Below are positions 8,701 to 15,359 of a stretch of DNA of 20,358 nucleotides, piece by piece. Made by a program: the position numbers and the translations under genes. The stretch comes from a virus: the IMG/VR virus record IMGVR_UViG_3300008217_000127, positions 1-20,358 of that record; one strand, given 5' to 3'. Under the pieces are notes generated by a model. That model searched no databases. It had not been told where the DNA came from and was given only the letters and a program-made list of their open reading frames with translations. Position 1 is the stretch's first letter. The number at the start of each line of letters is the position of its first letter.

Positions 8701-11700
8701 GTTGCTGGTCGCCCCCAAGGAACTGCAGGAGCGGGCACCGATCTTCTGGGAATTATTCGGCAACTACATCAGTCGCCATCCCAAGTTTCTCAAGGAGTAC
8801 CAGGAACTGCAGGATCTCCTGGCCGGCGACTCCGAGGAACTGCTGAAACATCGTGAGCGTCGGATTCTCGACAACTACGCCTCTGGAGCGGAGGCACTGA
8901 TTGCTGCGGCTGCAGCCCGTGACGCTGCAAGGATCGATGGCTGGGATGCAGTTGTGCGCTGGGTCACCCAGGGAATCCTCGACCGAACGGCACCGGGGAA
9001 GAAACTTGGTGACGAGGCACGAAAGATCCTGTTGAAGAAGATCCGCGAGAAGGAGAAACGGGAGCCGACCGACGTTGAGATGGTGAAAATCAATCGGGAA
9101 GTGGAAACACTGAAGAACACCCTGGATGAACTGTTCACCGCTGACGCACCCGCTCATGCGATGGTTCTGAAAAACCAGCGGTTGGTTATCGAGCCTCTGC
9201 GGAAGGTCGGGATTACGCTCAATGACTTTGGCATCTACATGGAGATGCGTCGAGACATCATGGAGCGTGGAGAACTCTACAACCCTAACGCACACACTCC
9301 CGAGACTGCCGCCGAGCAAATCGATCTTCTGCGGAAACGACTGAGAAACAATATCCAGGATCCTGACAATCCCGGACAGGAGATCACGCAGTTCGAGTAT
9401 CTCGAAAGGATGGCCCTTGTCTGGCACCACGAGATTATCCATCCGATGGTGAAGGAGGCGGTGAAGGCGGGTGTGTATAGCCAGGCGACGTACAACAACA
9501 AGATCGCCCCCAACGTCGCCAACTACGCTACGTTCCTGGTGATACGTCACATCATCGGGGACGAGATATCACCGATGATTCACGACCAGACCGGGACGTT
9601 CGAGGCTGTCGCAAACCCGGCAGTCGCGACGTTGCTCAAGATGGTCAAACTCAGTCGCATGACGGTACTCAACCGGACCAAAGGTGCGCTCGTTGACTGG
9701 ATGAACCGGTATTTCAGAGAGGAGATTGAACCGGTCCCGATCCCCACGCGACTCGACAAGGAGACAGGCAGGGAGATACCCGACACACGTCTGCTGGGCG
9801 ATCCACCCAGGGGCAAGGCGCACCTGATCGTTCTTGAAGATGGCAAGAACAAGGCATATCTGGTTGATGAGTATCTGAACAAGGTATTCCTGAATTCCGA
9901 TCTTGGCTCGTTGGAAGGCATCACGCGGGTGATGAATTCGGTCCTTTACCGGACGTTCCATCCGCTGTTCGTGACCTACAACCCGTCCTTCGTCGCCGGC
10001 AACTGGCTGCGTGATATCCAGCGGACGCAGCGAAACCTTGGTGCGCAGGGACGCCGACTTGAGTTTGAAACCTACGTTGCCGAGTTACAGGCAATTCGTG
10101 ACACCGAGGGACGCGAACCGACCGACGCCGAGAAGAAAACGGCCAAGGAAAAATCCAGCAGGATGCGGATGGGGTTGCTGGACATCCTCAAGGAACGGCA
10201 CACGTTGATGGGCTGGGGCAAGGTTGCTGAATTTTTCAGTTTCGGATACCTCAAACCGGGACCGGCTCGCCTGTTTGCTCGCGGAGAGAAAGTCGAGTTA
10301 GTCGAACAGATGATGGCGGAACATGCCTATGCGGTTCCGTTGACCGACATCGAATCGCAGGTGGGCGGATTGCTGCCAGGTTTCGTTGAAGAGCAGTTGT
10401 CGCCGCGGGAGCGAGTGGCGAAACAGGTGGAGAAACTCAGGGATCTCGAAGATCCGAAGTTGCGTGACAGGTTCATGCGAACAGTCCTGCCGGCGGTTGG
10501 ACGGTTGTACCAGGCGTTTGAACTTATCGGAGCAGAGAGGCTGGCACGATACGGTGCGGCCCAGGAACTGGCCGGGAAGATGACCGGTTACAATCTGCTC
10601 GTAGAACGGCAAGTGCCGGTTCGTGAACGTGCGATGATCACGCGGAAGGATGTCGGCACGCCCGATTTCATGCAGCGAGGCCTGGTGTCCTCGATTACCA
10701 ACTCGCTGTTCATGTACTCGAAGGTTCGCTGGTCTGCACTGTTACGGGATTACCAGTTACTCAAGGGAGACATGCCCAAGACCCGTGCGGCGTGGATCAC
10801 TCACCAGATCATCTGGACATTGCTGCCGACGACGGTGACGAAACTTGCCGGGTACGGGATGCTGGCGAGCCTGGTGCCTGGCGGCGACGAGGCGGAAGAA
10901 TGGTACACCATGTTCTCCAAGTATTTCCTGGACAACTACGACGTTCTCCCGATGGGTTACACCGAGATAGCCGGGAAACAGCACGCGGTGGGAATTACGG
11001 TCCCGCGTGACGAGATGCGGAGTTTCGTGGCCCAGATGTGGGGCAACGCGATGGACGCGACCCTGGAGTCGATGACCGACGTGGAGACCCAGGCCGGCAC
11101 CGTACCCAAGGCATTCCAGGAACTGGCCGAGGCTCTTTACACCAACATGATGCCGAACATCAACCCGTACCTGGACATCGCGGGAACGTGGATGGCGTAC
11201 TCGCAGGGCATGAATCCTCGCGATCGTTTCTACAAGGGTGACGTGATTCCCCGCAGCAACTGGGAGGCGGGTGGCTGGGAGTCGAACCGAAAGATGCTGG
11301 CCTGGACGTTCAAGAAGACCGGCGTACTCAACACCGCAGTCCACCCGATTGCCGGGCCGATACTCGGGGACGCATTTGACGATGCCCAGGAGACGTGGAA
11401 AACGACAACCCTGCGAACGACACCGATGCTGCAGAGGTTTCTCCGCGTCAGCCAGCGTGGCATACAGGACAGGCGATGGGCTGCGATGGAAGAGGGGCGG
11501 GGCGACAGCGCGAGGTTCCGGTTGCAACTGCCGACGACGGTTCGCCAGGCAAACGGTGAACAGTACCTGATGAGTCACACCCAGCACTTGCTCGATGACG
11601 AGGGCAAACAGAAATTGCTCGTCTTGAACAAGTGGCGATCGATGACCTACATGCCGGCACGCGAGAAAATGCTGGAGGCGACTGCCGCTGGCGACGAGCA

Positions 11701-12091
11701 GACTTTCAATCAACTGCGAGAGCAACTCTCGACGGTCACGCAGGAAATCATGGCAGCCCCGATCTCCGAGACGCCGCCGTTGTATCTCGGAGCGGTGGCC
11801 TGGTCGTTGACCGATCCGTCGTTCGAGAAACCCGGCGAATCGAGCGAACTGAAACTGCTCAAGGTCAACCGCATCGACCTGGGCACTGTCGAATCGTTGA
11901 TCAGGTCCGAGGCATTACGACGCAACAACATGGAAATTCAGCGTCGGTCGAAACGGATCGGTCGGGAGATTCGCACGCGGCAGTTCCCCAAGTACACCCG
12001 CGCACTGGCACAGCGGATCACTCGGGTACGCGACATCTTCGCCGGGCGTAAACCACGCCGCCGCATTGGTCGGGTCGGGGAACGTCGCTGA
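5798..12091 (+). CDS. Giant polyvalent virion protein with HEIGH zincin domain
   Basis: A 2097-residue protein; ATG three bases after the previous stop, with AGAGGA 12 bases upstream. The N-terminus has two copies of a short LWDP motif (W11, W51). Residues about 105-290 are Ala/Gly-rich and hydrophobic (GAAGGLAVGGVAMAA), suggesting membrane interaction. Residues about 630-710 are a Gln/Ala/Pro linker. A zinc-peptidase signature ILGHEIGHLINYLP holds H798, E799 and H802; E960 in HSSSELMAQ is a candidate third ligand. The later half has HPLFVTYNPSFVAGNWLRD, reminiscent of 'large polyvalent protein' domains of phages (recollection). Hydrophobic stretches follow (IIWTLLPTTVTKLAGYGMLA), and the C-terminus is basic (RKPRRRIGRVGERR). 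The most likely role is an ejected protein that opens the envelope, possibly by cutting peptide bonds. The position in the virion operon supports this; the substrate is unknown. Confidence 0.82.
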   Translation: MVYPPDPNELWDPSDDERDIALEEPQRALEESQQYLPVRPPISVDEGSQLWDPEEEFVPTFTVERRQKIRGEGSLESAEQFADMIAAEIKELREKETGWAQRTVRGAKRLPVIGGLLSAGSLWDVYKASERYNQGQFWKGDAKAIAAYMAEAERYGDLGVWDKALEIVLDIPGYGAEIALTGSAMTAGRQLVRKVGTEVAEKMVKRGVLKTVGTAAAGRAVARGAQIATRGVGAAGGLAVGGVAMAARSPWLLAEQVTQYAVQNSLKGEDNAFAKALLQGPLSASITLATEFAGGSTAAMLGRLPGIRTLKKFVATNWLSADKTRTLAGFGKLKDRIGWHGIIGEIEEERWDELLHGLTGLTDDYGAIQGIFSDDQARQSEAWKQIGSETIAFTAFGMPFTVASAAQYRRAGMTARKALEKFAQSDNPSRTQYDRLTEGIRAHMPVEGTPISVEDDEGNTVTEPFDPGKKHHRRAVRKDAQQILNQWDAMAANAPQDQKDRMVAEAEAILAATEDVATQRGAMGAFVDRLLETRGDGEAMLKDGIDLAELRRLRVRVAGVPTNADRTAEELARDYPEAAGLLIESEETVSATLFEKLTGIPNASEKKIGEFGQQVQDIIGAQFMESLGRAETAQQQLSQVEADQAQALSQAQAQARATSPLTAGAPVPAAEPVAAVPGVAAAEGAEPGAAVPAAEPGATGAAAIGGKPGQFGPEAFDTSPASHDAYAQHSQFAIALPELLELAQRLFDGESLVLVEGALERMGKAGEFREATAKRAAHILMNPKYASDAAEAAIILGHEIGHLINYLPHETLKNGNILGRVAGLQKYLKGALAGKIGGREPMTDAEKTVLKKKVRSDLLQQTGKTPTDAEVRAETRERVQAENKKRSVVTANELRAELIRLSEWWTPHGMDLDVEAGRLRAISQEAVKSGKMTQKQADAAFDAGYKKAENYLTYRHSSSELMAQSLSVLLVAPKELQERAPIFWELFGNYISRHPKFLKEYQELQDLLAGDSEELLKHRERRILDNYASGAEALIAAAAARDAARIDGWDAVVRWVTQGILDRTAPGKKLGDEARKILLKKIREKEKREPTDVEMVKINREVETLKNTLDELFTADAPAHAMVLKNQRLVIEPLRKVGITLNDFGIYMEMRRDIMERGELYNPNAHTPETAAEQIDLLRKRLRNNIQDPDNPGQEITQFEYLERMALVWHHEIIHPMVKEAVKAGVYSQATYNNKIAPNVANYATFLVIRHIIGDEISPMIHDQTGTFEAVANPAVATLLKMVKLSRMTVLNRTKGALVDWMNRYFREEIEPVPIPTRLDKETGREIPDTRLLGDPPRGKAHLIVLEDGKNKAYLVDEYLNKVFLNSDLGSLEGITRVMNSVLYRTFHPLFVTYNPSFVAGNWLRDIQRTQRNLGAQGRRLEFETYVAELQAIRDTEGREPTDAEKKTAKEKSSRMRMGLLDILKERHTLMGWGKVAEFFSFGYLKPGPARLFARGEKVELVEQMMAEHAYAVPLTDIESQVGGLLPGFVEEQLSPRERVAKQVEKLRDLEDPKLRDRFMRTVLPAVGRLYQAFELIGAERLARYGAAQELAGKMTGYNLLVERQVPVRERAMITRKDVGTPDFMQRGLVSSITNSLFMYSKVRWSALLRDYQLLKGDMPKTRAAWITHQIIWTLLPTTVTKLAGYGMLASLVPGGDEAEEWYTMFSKYFLDNYDVLPMGYTEIAGKQHAVGITVPRDEMRSFVAQMWGNAMDATLESMTDVETQAGTVPKAFQELAEALYTNMMPNINPYLDIAGTWMAYSQGMNPRDRFYKGDVIPRSNWEAGGWESNRKMLAWTFKKTGVLNTAVHPIAGPILGDAFDDAQETWKTTTLRTTPMLQRFLRVSQRGIQDRRWAAMEEGRGDSARFRLQLPTTVRQANGEQYLMSHTQHLLDDEGKQKLLVLNKWRSMTYMPAREKMLEATAAGDEQTFNQLREQLSTVTQEIMAAPISETPPLYLGAVAWSLTDPSFEKPGESSELKLLKVNRIDLGTVESLIRSEALRRNNMEIQRRSKRIGREIRTRQFPKYTRALAQRITRVRDIFAGRKPRRRIGRVGERR

Positions 12092-12265
12092 TCAGTCAAG
12101 ACCGTCGGGTGCCTTGACGATCATCAGTTCCCAGTCAATCGACTCCGGTTGCCTGGCGATGCGATGTGCATCCCAACCTTCCCGGATCTCGGCGCAGACT
12201 TCCCGGATCTCTTCCGGGGTCGGCTCGTAACGCACGTGCGATTTAGTATACTTTTTTTTCGGCAT
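12092..12265 (-). CDS. Small charged protein, unknown function
   Basis: A 57-residue protein starting MPKKKYTKSHVRYEP and continuing PTPEEIREVCAEIREGWD. I chose the ATG at 12265 over an upstream in-frame codon at 12289 because GGAGG sits 7 bases before it. Its first codons contain a run of eight A residues (bases 12252-12259 as T on the plus strand), a possible slippage site. It overlaps the nuclease gene upstream by 23 bases. Its stop directly abuts the stop of the convergent giant gene. A basic N-terminus plus a helical centre is compatible with a nucleic-acid or protein-binding role, but no family is recognised. Confidence 0.65.
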   Translation of the reverse strand: MPKKKYTKSHVRYEPTPEEIREVCAEIREGWDAHRIARQPESIDWELMIVKAPDGLD

Positions 12266-12605
12266 GCCCACCCTCCACCAACAGATCACAGAGTTTTATG
12301 CCTTCTTCGTTCTCGATCGACGCCAGGAAACGTCCGTATTTGCCCTGTCGCGTCCCTCGAAAGGTACGCACGATACATTCGTCGTCATTGCAGTATTCTT
12401 CGATCATGGCAACCAGGGCCGCCTTGGCGACCAGTCCCTCGGGTTTCTCCACCCCCCTGATCTCCGGTGCGTTGATGCCCACGCCGTCGCTCATGCAGAG
12501 ACGAAGGCGTTCCACCACCTCCACGTGAAACCCCAATTTGATGCGACAATCCAGCGTGTCCGCATCCAAAACTCTCAGGATGGTTGCCTTGAACTTCCAG
12601 TCCAT
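12243..12605 (-). CDS. Staphylococcal-nuclease-like (thermonuclease) protein
   Basis: A 120-residue protein of the SNase family, which cleaves DNA or RNA with Ca2+. Visible signatures are the strand ILRVLDADTLD (D14, D16, T17), the RLRL strand with R35, GINAPEIRG with E48, and KYGRFLASI with R92. These match the Asp/Arg/Glu/Arg active-site set of staphylococcal nuclease (D21, D40-T41, R35, E43, R87) in order. About six extra residues (CMSDGV) sit between RLRL and GINAPE. There is no signal peptide, so it would act in the cytoplasm. The length is near the single-domain family size. ATG 12605 is preceded by GAGGAG with a 7-base spacer and overlaps the hydrolase gene upstream by 31 bases. It may degrade host DNA or process phage DNA. 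Confidence 0.85.
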   Translation of the reverse strand: MDWKFKATILRVLDADTLDCRIKLGFHVEVVERLRLCMSDGVGINAPEIRGVEKPEGLVAKAALVAMIEEYCNDDECIVRTFRGTRQGKYGRFLASIENEEGIKLCDLLVEGGHAEKKVY

Positions 12606-13141
12606 TCAAGGACTCCTCGTTGAATAAGGCAGGGCAACTCGATAACGTCTGCCGGTGACATCATAGCAGGATCCTTATTGATTTCGATTCCCGCTTCCTG
12701 CAGACAAGTGACCACGAACTCCGAGCAGAAGAATCGTTTGTCGTTCGTGTCGCGTTTGATCTTCAGCCGGTCGCAGATCCACCGGGTGAGCAACCCGAAA
12801 CTACGGACGAACTGCCAGGGGCTGGCGTATTTCTGTCCCCAATGGGACAACGCCGCCTCGGAGACATCGAACCTGTTGATCGAGATCGGGACCACGGTCT
12901 GATACCAGACGAGCGTGCGTCCTTTCTTGAGAATCGTTGAGACGGGAAAGACCCTGACACCCCGGCCTTCCAGGGCCTCAACGACGCACAGTCGGTCGTA
13001 GAACCTCACGCAAATGCCGACGTGACTGATGCGGCTGCGAGTTCGGAAACTGATCAGCTGGCTGAAGAACGATTTCGGATCGTAGCGGAATGCCAATACG
13101 TCGCCGTTCTGGATCCCGCTGCGGACGAGTGAGTATTCCAT
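12575..13141 (-). CDS. Permuted NlpC/P60 (YiiX-like) cysteine hydrolase
   Basis: A 188-residue protein with the hallmarks of circularly permuted papain-fold enzymes. NGDVLAF lies near the N-terminus (G13-D14), SRISHVGI carries the presumed catalytic H40, and VVEALEGRGVRV is an E55-containing strand. FFCSEFVVTCLQEAG carries the presumed nucleophile C139 followed by S-E, and MSPADV follows near the end. The family includes amidases and peptidases acting on peptidoglycan or lipid amides. No signal peptide is seen. Its neighbours are membrane and secreted proteins, so cell-wall hydrolysis during lysis is a fair guess. The start is supported by GGTGGAG 7 bases upstream, placed within the last codons of the preceding gene (3-base gap). 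The true substrate is unknown. Confidence 0.82.
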   Translation of the reverse strand: MEYSLVRSGIQNGDVLAFRYDPKSFFSQLISFRTRSRISHVGICVRFYDRLCVVEALEGRGVRVFPVSTILKKGRTLVWYQTVVPISINRFDVSEAALSHWGQKYASPWQFVRSFGLLTRWICDRLKIKRDTNDKRFFCSEFVVTCLQEAGIEINKDPAMMSPADVIELPCLIQRGVLEWTGSSRQPS

Positions 13142-13144
13142 TAC

Positions 13145-13549
13145 TTACTCCACCTTTTTGACTCCAGTGACGCTCAATTCCCCATCGACCGTTTCGATCG
13201 TGATGTCGAATTCCGTTGTCGCCGCGGGAATGGCCCCGGGGGGTTGCCCTGTCGGAGGAGTGGATGGCAAGAACGACAGGGCACTCACGGCCCCCACACC
13301 CCCGAGACCAATCATTGCCGCGGTGACCAGGGCGGTCTTGATGAACCCCGGTCCACCTGGTTGTATCAGCGTCTGCTGTTCCTGTGGGTATGTCCCCACG
13401 TCGTAACTGTCGTCCAGGCCGGCATCGCGAGCCAGTGCCTTGCGGCGAATCTGCAGTCGGGCTGCCACGTCGTGCATCCACATGTTGAGAAACCTATTCC
13501 GGCCCTTCAAATGGGCCGACATTCCCCTCTCGAAAACTGGTGAGACCAT
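13145..13549 (-). CDS. Single-pass membrane protein, possible lysis protein
   Basis: A 134-residue protein. I chose the ATG at 13549 because AGGAG lies 7 bases upstream; longer in-frame starts lack an SD and run deeper over the upstream gene. Residues 1-70 are basic and helical (RLQIRRKALARDAG). Residues about 70-95 form one membrane helix (FIKTALVTAAMIGLGGVGAV). A Pro/Gly-rich spacer (PSTPPTGQPPG) and a small beta-type tail ending VKKVE follow. This would put the first part in the cytoplasm and the tail outside, or the reverse. The surrounding hydrolase and coiled-coil/membrane genes suggest a lysis or envelope role such as a holin-like protein. No family match is recognised. Confidence 0.65.
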   Translation of the reverse strand: MVSPVFERGMSAHLKGRNRFLNMWMHDVAARLQIRRKALARDAGLDDSYDVGTYPQEQQTLIQPGGPGFIKTALVTAAMIGLGGVGAVSALSFLPSTPPTGQPPGAIPAATTEFDITIETVDGELSVTGVKKVE

Positions 13550-13694
13550 GCAGAAACTCCTCATCGAGTCTACGCAATTCAGCCCAGGTCTGTTTCGCCG
13601 CCTCGCCAAGGCGAAGGGCAATGACGACCATCTCCCGTTCCCGCCCGCTCTCATCGAGAGCGAGCAGTCGATCCGCTTCCGACTGAAAGTCCAC
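13494..13694 (-). CDS. Small helical protein, unknown function
   Basis: A 66-residue charged, helical protein (ADRLLALDESGREREMVVIA; RLGEAAKQTWAELRRLDEEF). The GTG start at 13694 shares a base with the upstream stop (TAGTG), so translation is probably re-initiated there; no good separate SD is seen. Its last 18 codons overlap the start of the membrane protein gene in another frame. No cysteines or membrane helix are present. Function is unknown; it may act with the two neighbouring small genes as a unit. Confidence 0.6.
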   Translation of the reverse strand: MDFQSEADRLLALDESGREREMVVIALRLGEAAKQTWAELRRLDEEFLHGLTSFREGNVGPFEGPE

Positions 13695-13882
13695 TAGGCC
13701 GACGGGCCGTCTTTGCTCTGGATGAGGACACGCGAGGCGAACGACTCAGCCGCATCGACTTCGCTGTACACCTTGCCGAACGAACGGTCGAGCATCTGGA
13801 GGAAACTGTTGTTCGCCGCCGACGCCTGGGCCAATCGCTCGCCAGCACTCGCTTCCAGCAACGCCTGAAGGTCAACTGCCAT
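13694..13882 (-). CDS. Small protein, unknown function
   Basis: A 62-residue protein (MAVDLQALLEASAGERLAQA), mostly helical and Ala/Ser-rich. ATG 13882 is preceded by AGGAG with a 7-base spacer and overlaps the protease gene end by 11 bases. It ends in TAG overlapping the next GTG by one base. No motif is recognised. It belongs to the same leftward operon as the protease and the membrane proteins. Confidence 0.65.
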   Translation of the reverse strand: MAVDLQALLEASAGERLAQASAANNSFLQMLDRSFGKVYSEVDAAESFASRVLIQSKDGPSA

Positions 13883-14783
13883 CGTTCTTCTCCTGTTTAG
13901 GCGCGATCTTCACGCGAATGATCGCCCTGAAGTTCTCGCGCCAGTCCTCAAGTGAAAGTAGCCGATCCATCAGCACGTCTGTTTTGCCGACCGGCCCCGG
14001 ATCCCCGCGTGGACCGGGGGGACCGGGAACCGGCGACCGTTTACTAATCGTTGCGACGAGTTCCTCCAGTTCAGCCACTCGTTGTTTCAGTAACTTGATC
14101 TCGCGGGTGCGGTCGATGTCGCCCCAACCGTCCACCAGGGCGACCGGTTTGGCAGCGACCGGCCTGGACAGGACCAGCCGCGGTCTCGCCTCCTTGAGGA
14201 ACGCGATGAGTTCGTCGTGTCGGCAACCGTAGACCCACTCGTCATCAACGCCGTGAGTCATCACGCTGACGAGATGGTCACCGATGAAGATCCCGCCACC
14301 GGAGTTGCCGTTGCGGAATCGACCCACGTTGACACCGAAGACCCAACGGTCGCCGGCCAGGTTGCTGAATCGTTCGCGGTTGGAGTATCTCAACGCCAGG
14401 CGTGTCGGCCCCTTGCCTTCCGGCCACCCGCAGCCGGTGATCGGTCCCGCGGGGACACGCTGCGGCACCGTCACGAAGTGCAGCGGTTTGCCATCGATCT
14501 TGAACAGGCTCAGGTCGCGGGTCTTATCGACGTGGACCCAGCGTGCCTTGCCCTCGGTCTTGTTGTCGTACCCGGTCCATTCGACTCGTTTGCCCTGGCT
14601 GGCGCAGTGGCCGGCGGAAATTCCGTATCCGTCCGCGGTGATGATCGTGCCCGAGCAGCCATCGATCGTCACGCTGGCGCGGACCCACCCGGGATCTGCA
14701 GCCGTCAGCGGACTGACCAGGATCAGCCAGACAGCCAGGTATCGATGACCTTGAAGGCAATTGGCATCAATACGCCCAGGCAC
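13872..14783 (-). CDS. Secreted trypsin-like protease with coiled coil and collagen-like tail
   Basis: About 303 residues if GTG 14783 is used. The start is uncertain: there is no strong SD, and CTG at 14738 or 14726 is also possible. An N-terminal hydrophobic stretch (YLAVWLILVSPLTA) before AAD looks like a signal peptide, so the protein is probably exported. The trypsin-fold triad is visible: H59 in SAGHC, D90 in TRDLSLF and S161 in GNSGGG. Four cysteines could form disulfides. After the protease come a short coiled coil (EIKLLKQRVAELEELVATIS), about four Gly-X-Y triplets (GPPGPRGDPGPVG, near residues 254-266) and a helical C-terminus. Collagen-like stretches trimerise, so a trimeric stalked protease is plausible. 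It overlaps the upstream coiled-coil gene by about 60 bases. The substrate is unknown; it may be a lysis factor or an extracellular/virion protease. Confidence 0.82.
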   Translation of the reverse strand: MPGRIDANCLQGHRYLAVWLILVSPLTAADPGWVRASVTIDGCSGTIITADGYGISAGHCASQGKRVEWTGYDNKTEGKARWVHVDKTRDLSLFKIDGKPLHFVTVPQRVPAGPITGCGWPEGKGPTRLALRYSNRERFSNLAGDRWVFGVNVGRFRNGNSGGGIFIGDHLVSVMTHGVDDEWVYGCRHDELIAFLKEARPRLVLSRPVAAKPVALVDGWGDIDRTREIKLLKQRVAELEELVATISKRSPVPGPPGPRGDPGPVGKTDVLMDRLLSLEDWRENFRAIIRVKIAPKQEKNDGS

Positions 14784-14995
14784 GCGGCGATGGTACGCAG
14801 TTCCGTTCGCAACTTGGTGATCTGCGTGACCAGCGAGTCGCTGCCGTTGCCGCGGTAGATCGTGTTGTCGATCGATGTCAATCGCTGCGAGTGACTTTCG
14901 AGTGTGCGCCATAGCTGCCCGTCGAATCCATCCTGGCCCAGTTCGGACTTGATCCGCTCTTCGATTTTCGTGATGCGAATCGCGAGGTCTTCCAT
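14723..14995 (-). CDS. Coiled-coil protein with C-terminal membrane helix (XhlA-like)
   Basis: A 90-residue protein. The N-terminal 70 residues are heptad-like and charged (LAIRITKIEERIKSEL; LVTQITKLRTELRT). The C-terminus is one hydrophobic helix (IAACLGVLMPIAFKVIDTWL). This layout resembles XhlA-type holin-associated proteins of phages, which sit at the inner membrane with the coiled coil in the cytoplasm; the similarity is in layout, not proven by sequence. ATG 14995 is preceded by AAGGA with a 6-base spacer. It heads the group of small membrane and secreted proteins, which suggests a lysis role. Confidence 0.7.
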   Translation of the reverse strand: MEDLAIRITKIEERIKSELGQDGFDGQLWRTLESHSQRLTSIDNTIYRGNGSDSLVTQITKLRTELRTIAACLGVLMPIAFKVIDTWLSG

Positions 14996-15020
14996 GACGT
15001 TTCCTTTCGAGTATCTTCGT

Positions 15021-15359
15021 TTACTGCTCGCCCATAGTCAATAACAGGGTTTTAACGAGTGTCGGCAGATCTTCGAGTTGCAGACTTACCAGCCAGGGTT
15101 GGTTATCGGCACGGTGCAGCACGATGGCAACCCGGTCCTCTGCGGCGTCGTCAACGGCCCGGGCGACGACACGCTGCACGTTGATCCTGGAGACACGTTT
15201 GACCTCGATCGAGACTCCCGGTTGGCCGACGATGTCGTCGGACTCGTCGGATCGGCCGCAGAACTGCTGGCTCCGGTGCATTTCGACGCCGAAGATCTCT
15301 TCCCAGGCTTTCGCGGCTTCGAGTTCGCCACGCTTACCCTTGTCACGACTATTGATCAT
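15021..15359 (-). CDS. PD-(D/E)XK nuclease, Holliday-junction-resolvase-like
   Basis: A 112-residue protein with a PD-(D/E)XK nuclease core. KRGELEAAKAW has helix residue E12, SDDIVG has metal-binding D42, and VSIEVKR has E52 and K54. The small size, the SRDKGKRGE start and the lysine-rich core resemble archaeal-type Holliday-junction resolvases found in phages. It would cut branched DNA made by recombination or replication. I chose ATG 15359 because GGAG sits 7 bases upstream; the TTG two codons earlier is too close to it. It overlaps the end of the methyltransferase gene by 11 bases and is the last gene of the DNA-metabolism group. Confidence 0.82.
   Translation of the reverse strand: MINSRDKGKRGELEAAKAWEEIFGVEMHRSQQFCGRSDESDDIVGQPGVSIEVKRVSRINVQRVVARAVDDAAEDRVAIVLHRADNQPWLVSLQLEDLPTLVKTLLLTMGEQ

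Noticed and set aside
10757-11725. 322-codon open frame antisense to the giant virion gene
   Set aside because: Pro/His/Arg-rich translation with no domain, fully inside a clear gene on the other strand; typical shadow of GC-rich codon use.
12095-12118. GTCAAG / CTTGAC hairpin at the convergent junction as a bidirectional terminator
   Set aside because: Only six base pairs with a 12-base loop, no U-run on either side, and inside the coding part of the 57-residue gene.
14006-14008. RGD within the collagen-like stretch as an integrin-type adhesion motif
   Set aside because: It arises naturally from GPR-GDP triplets; nothing else points to eukaryotic cell binding.
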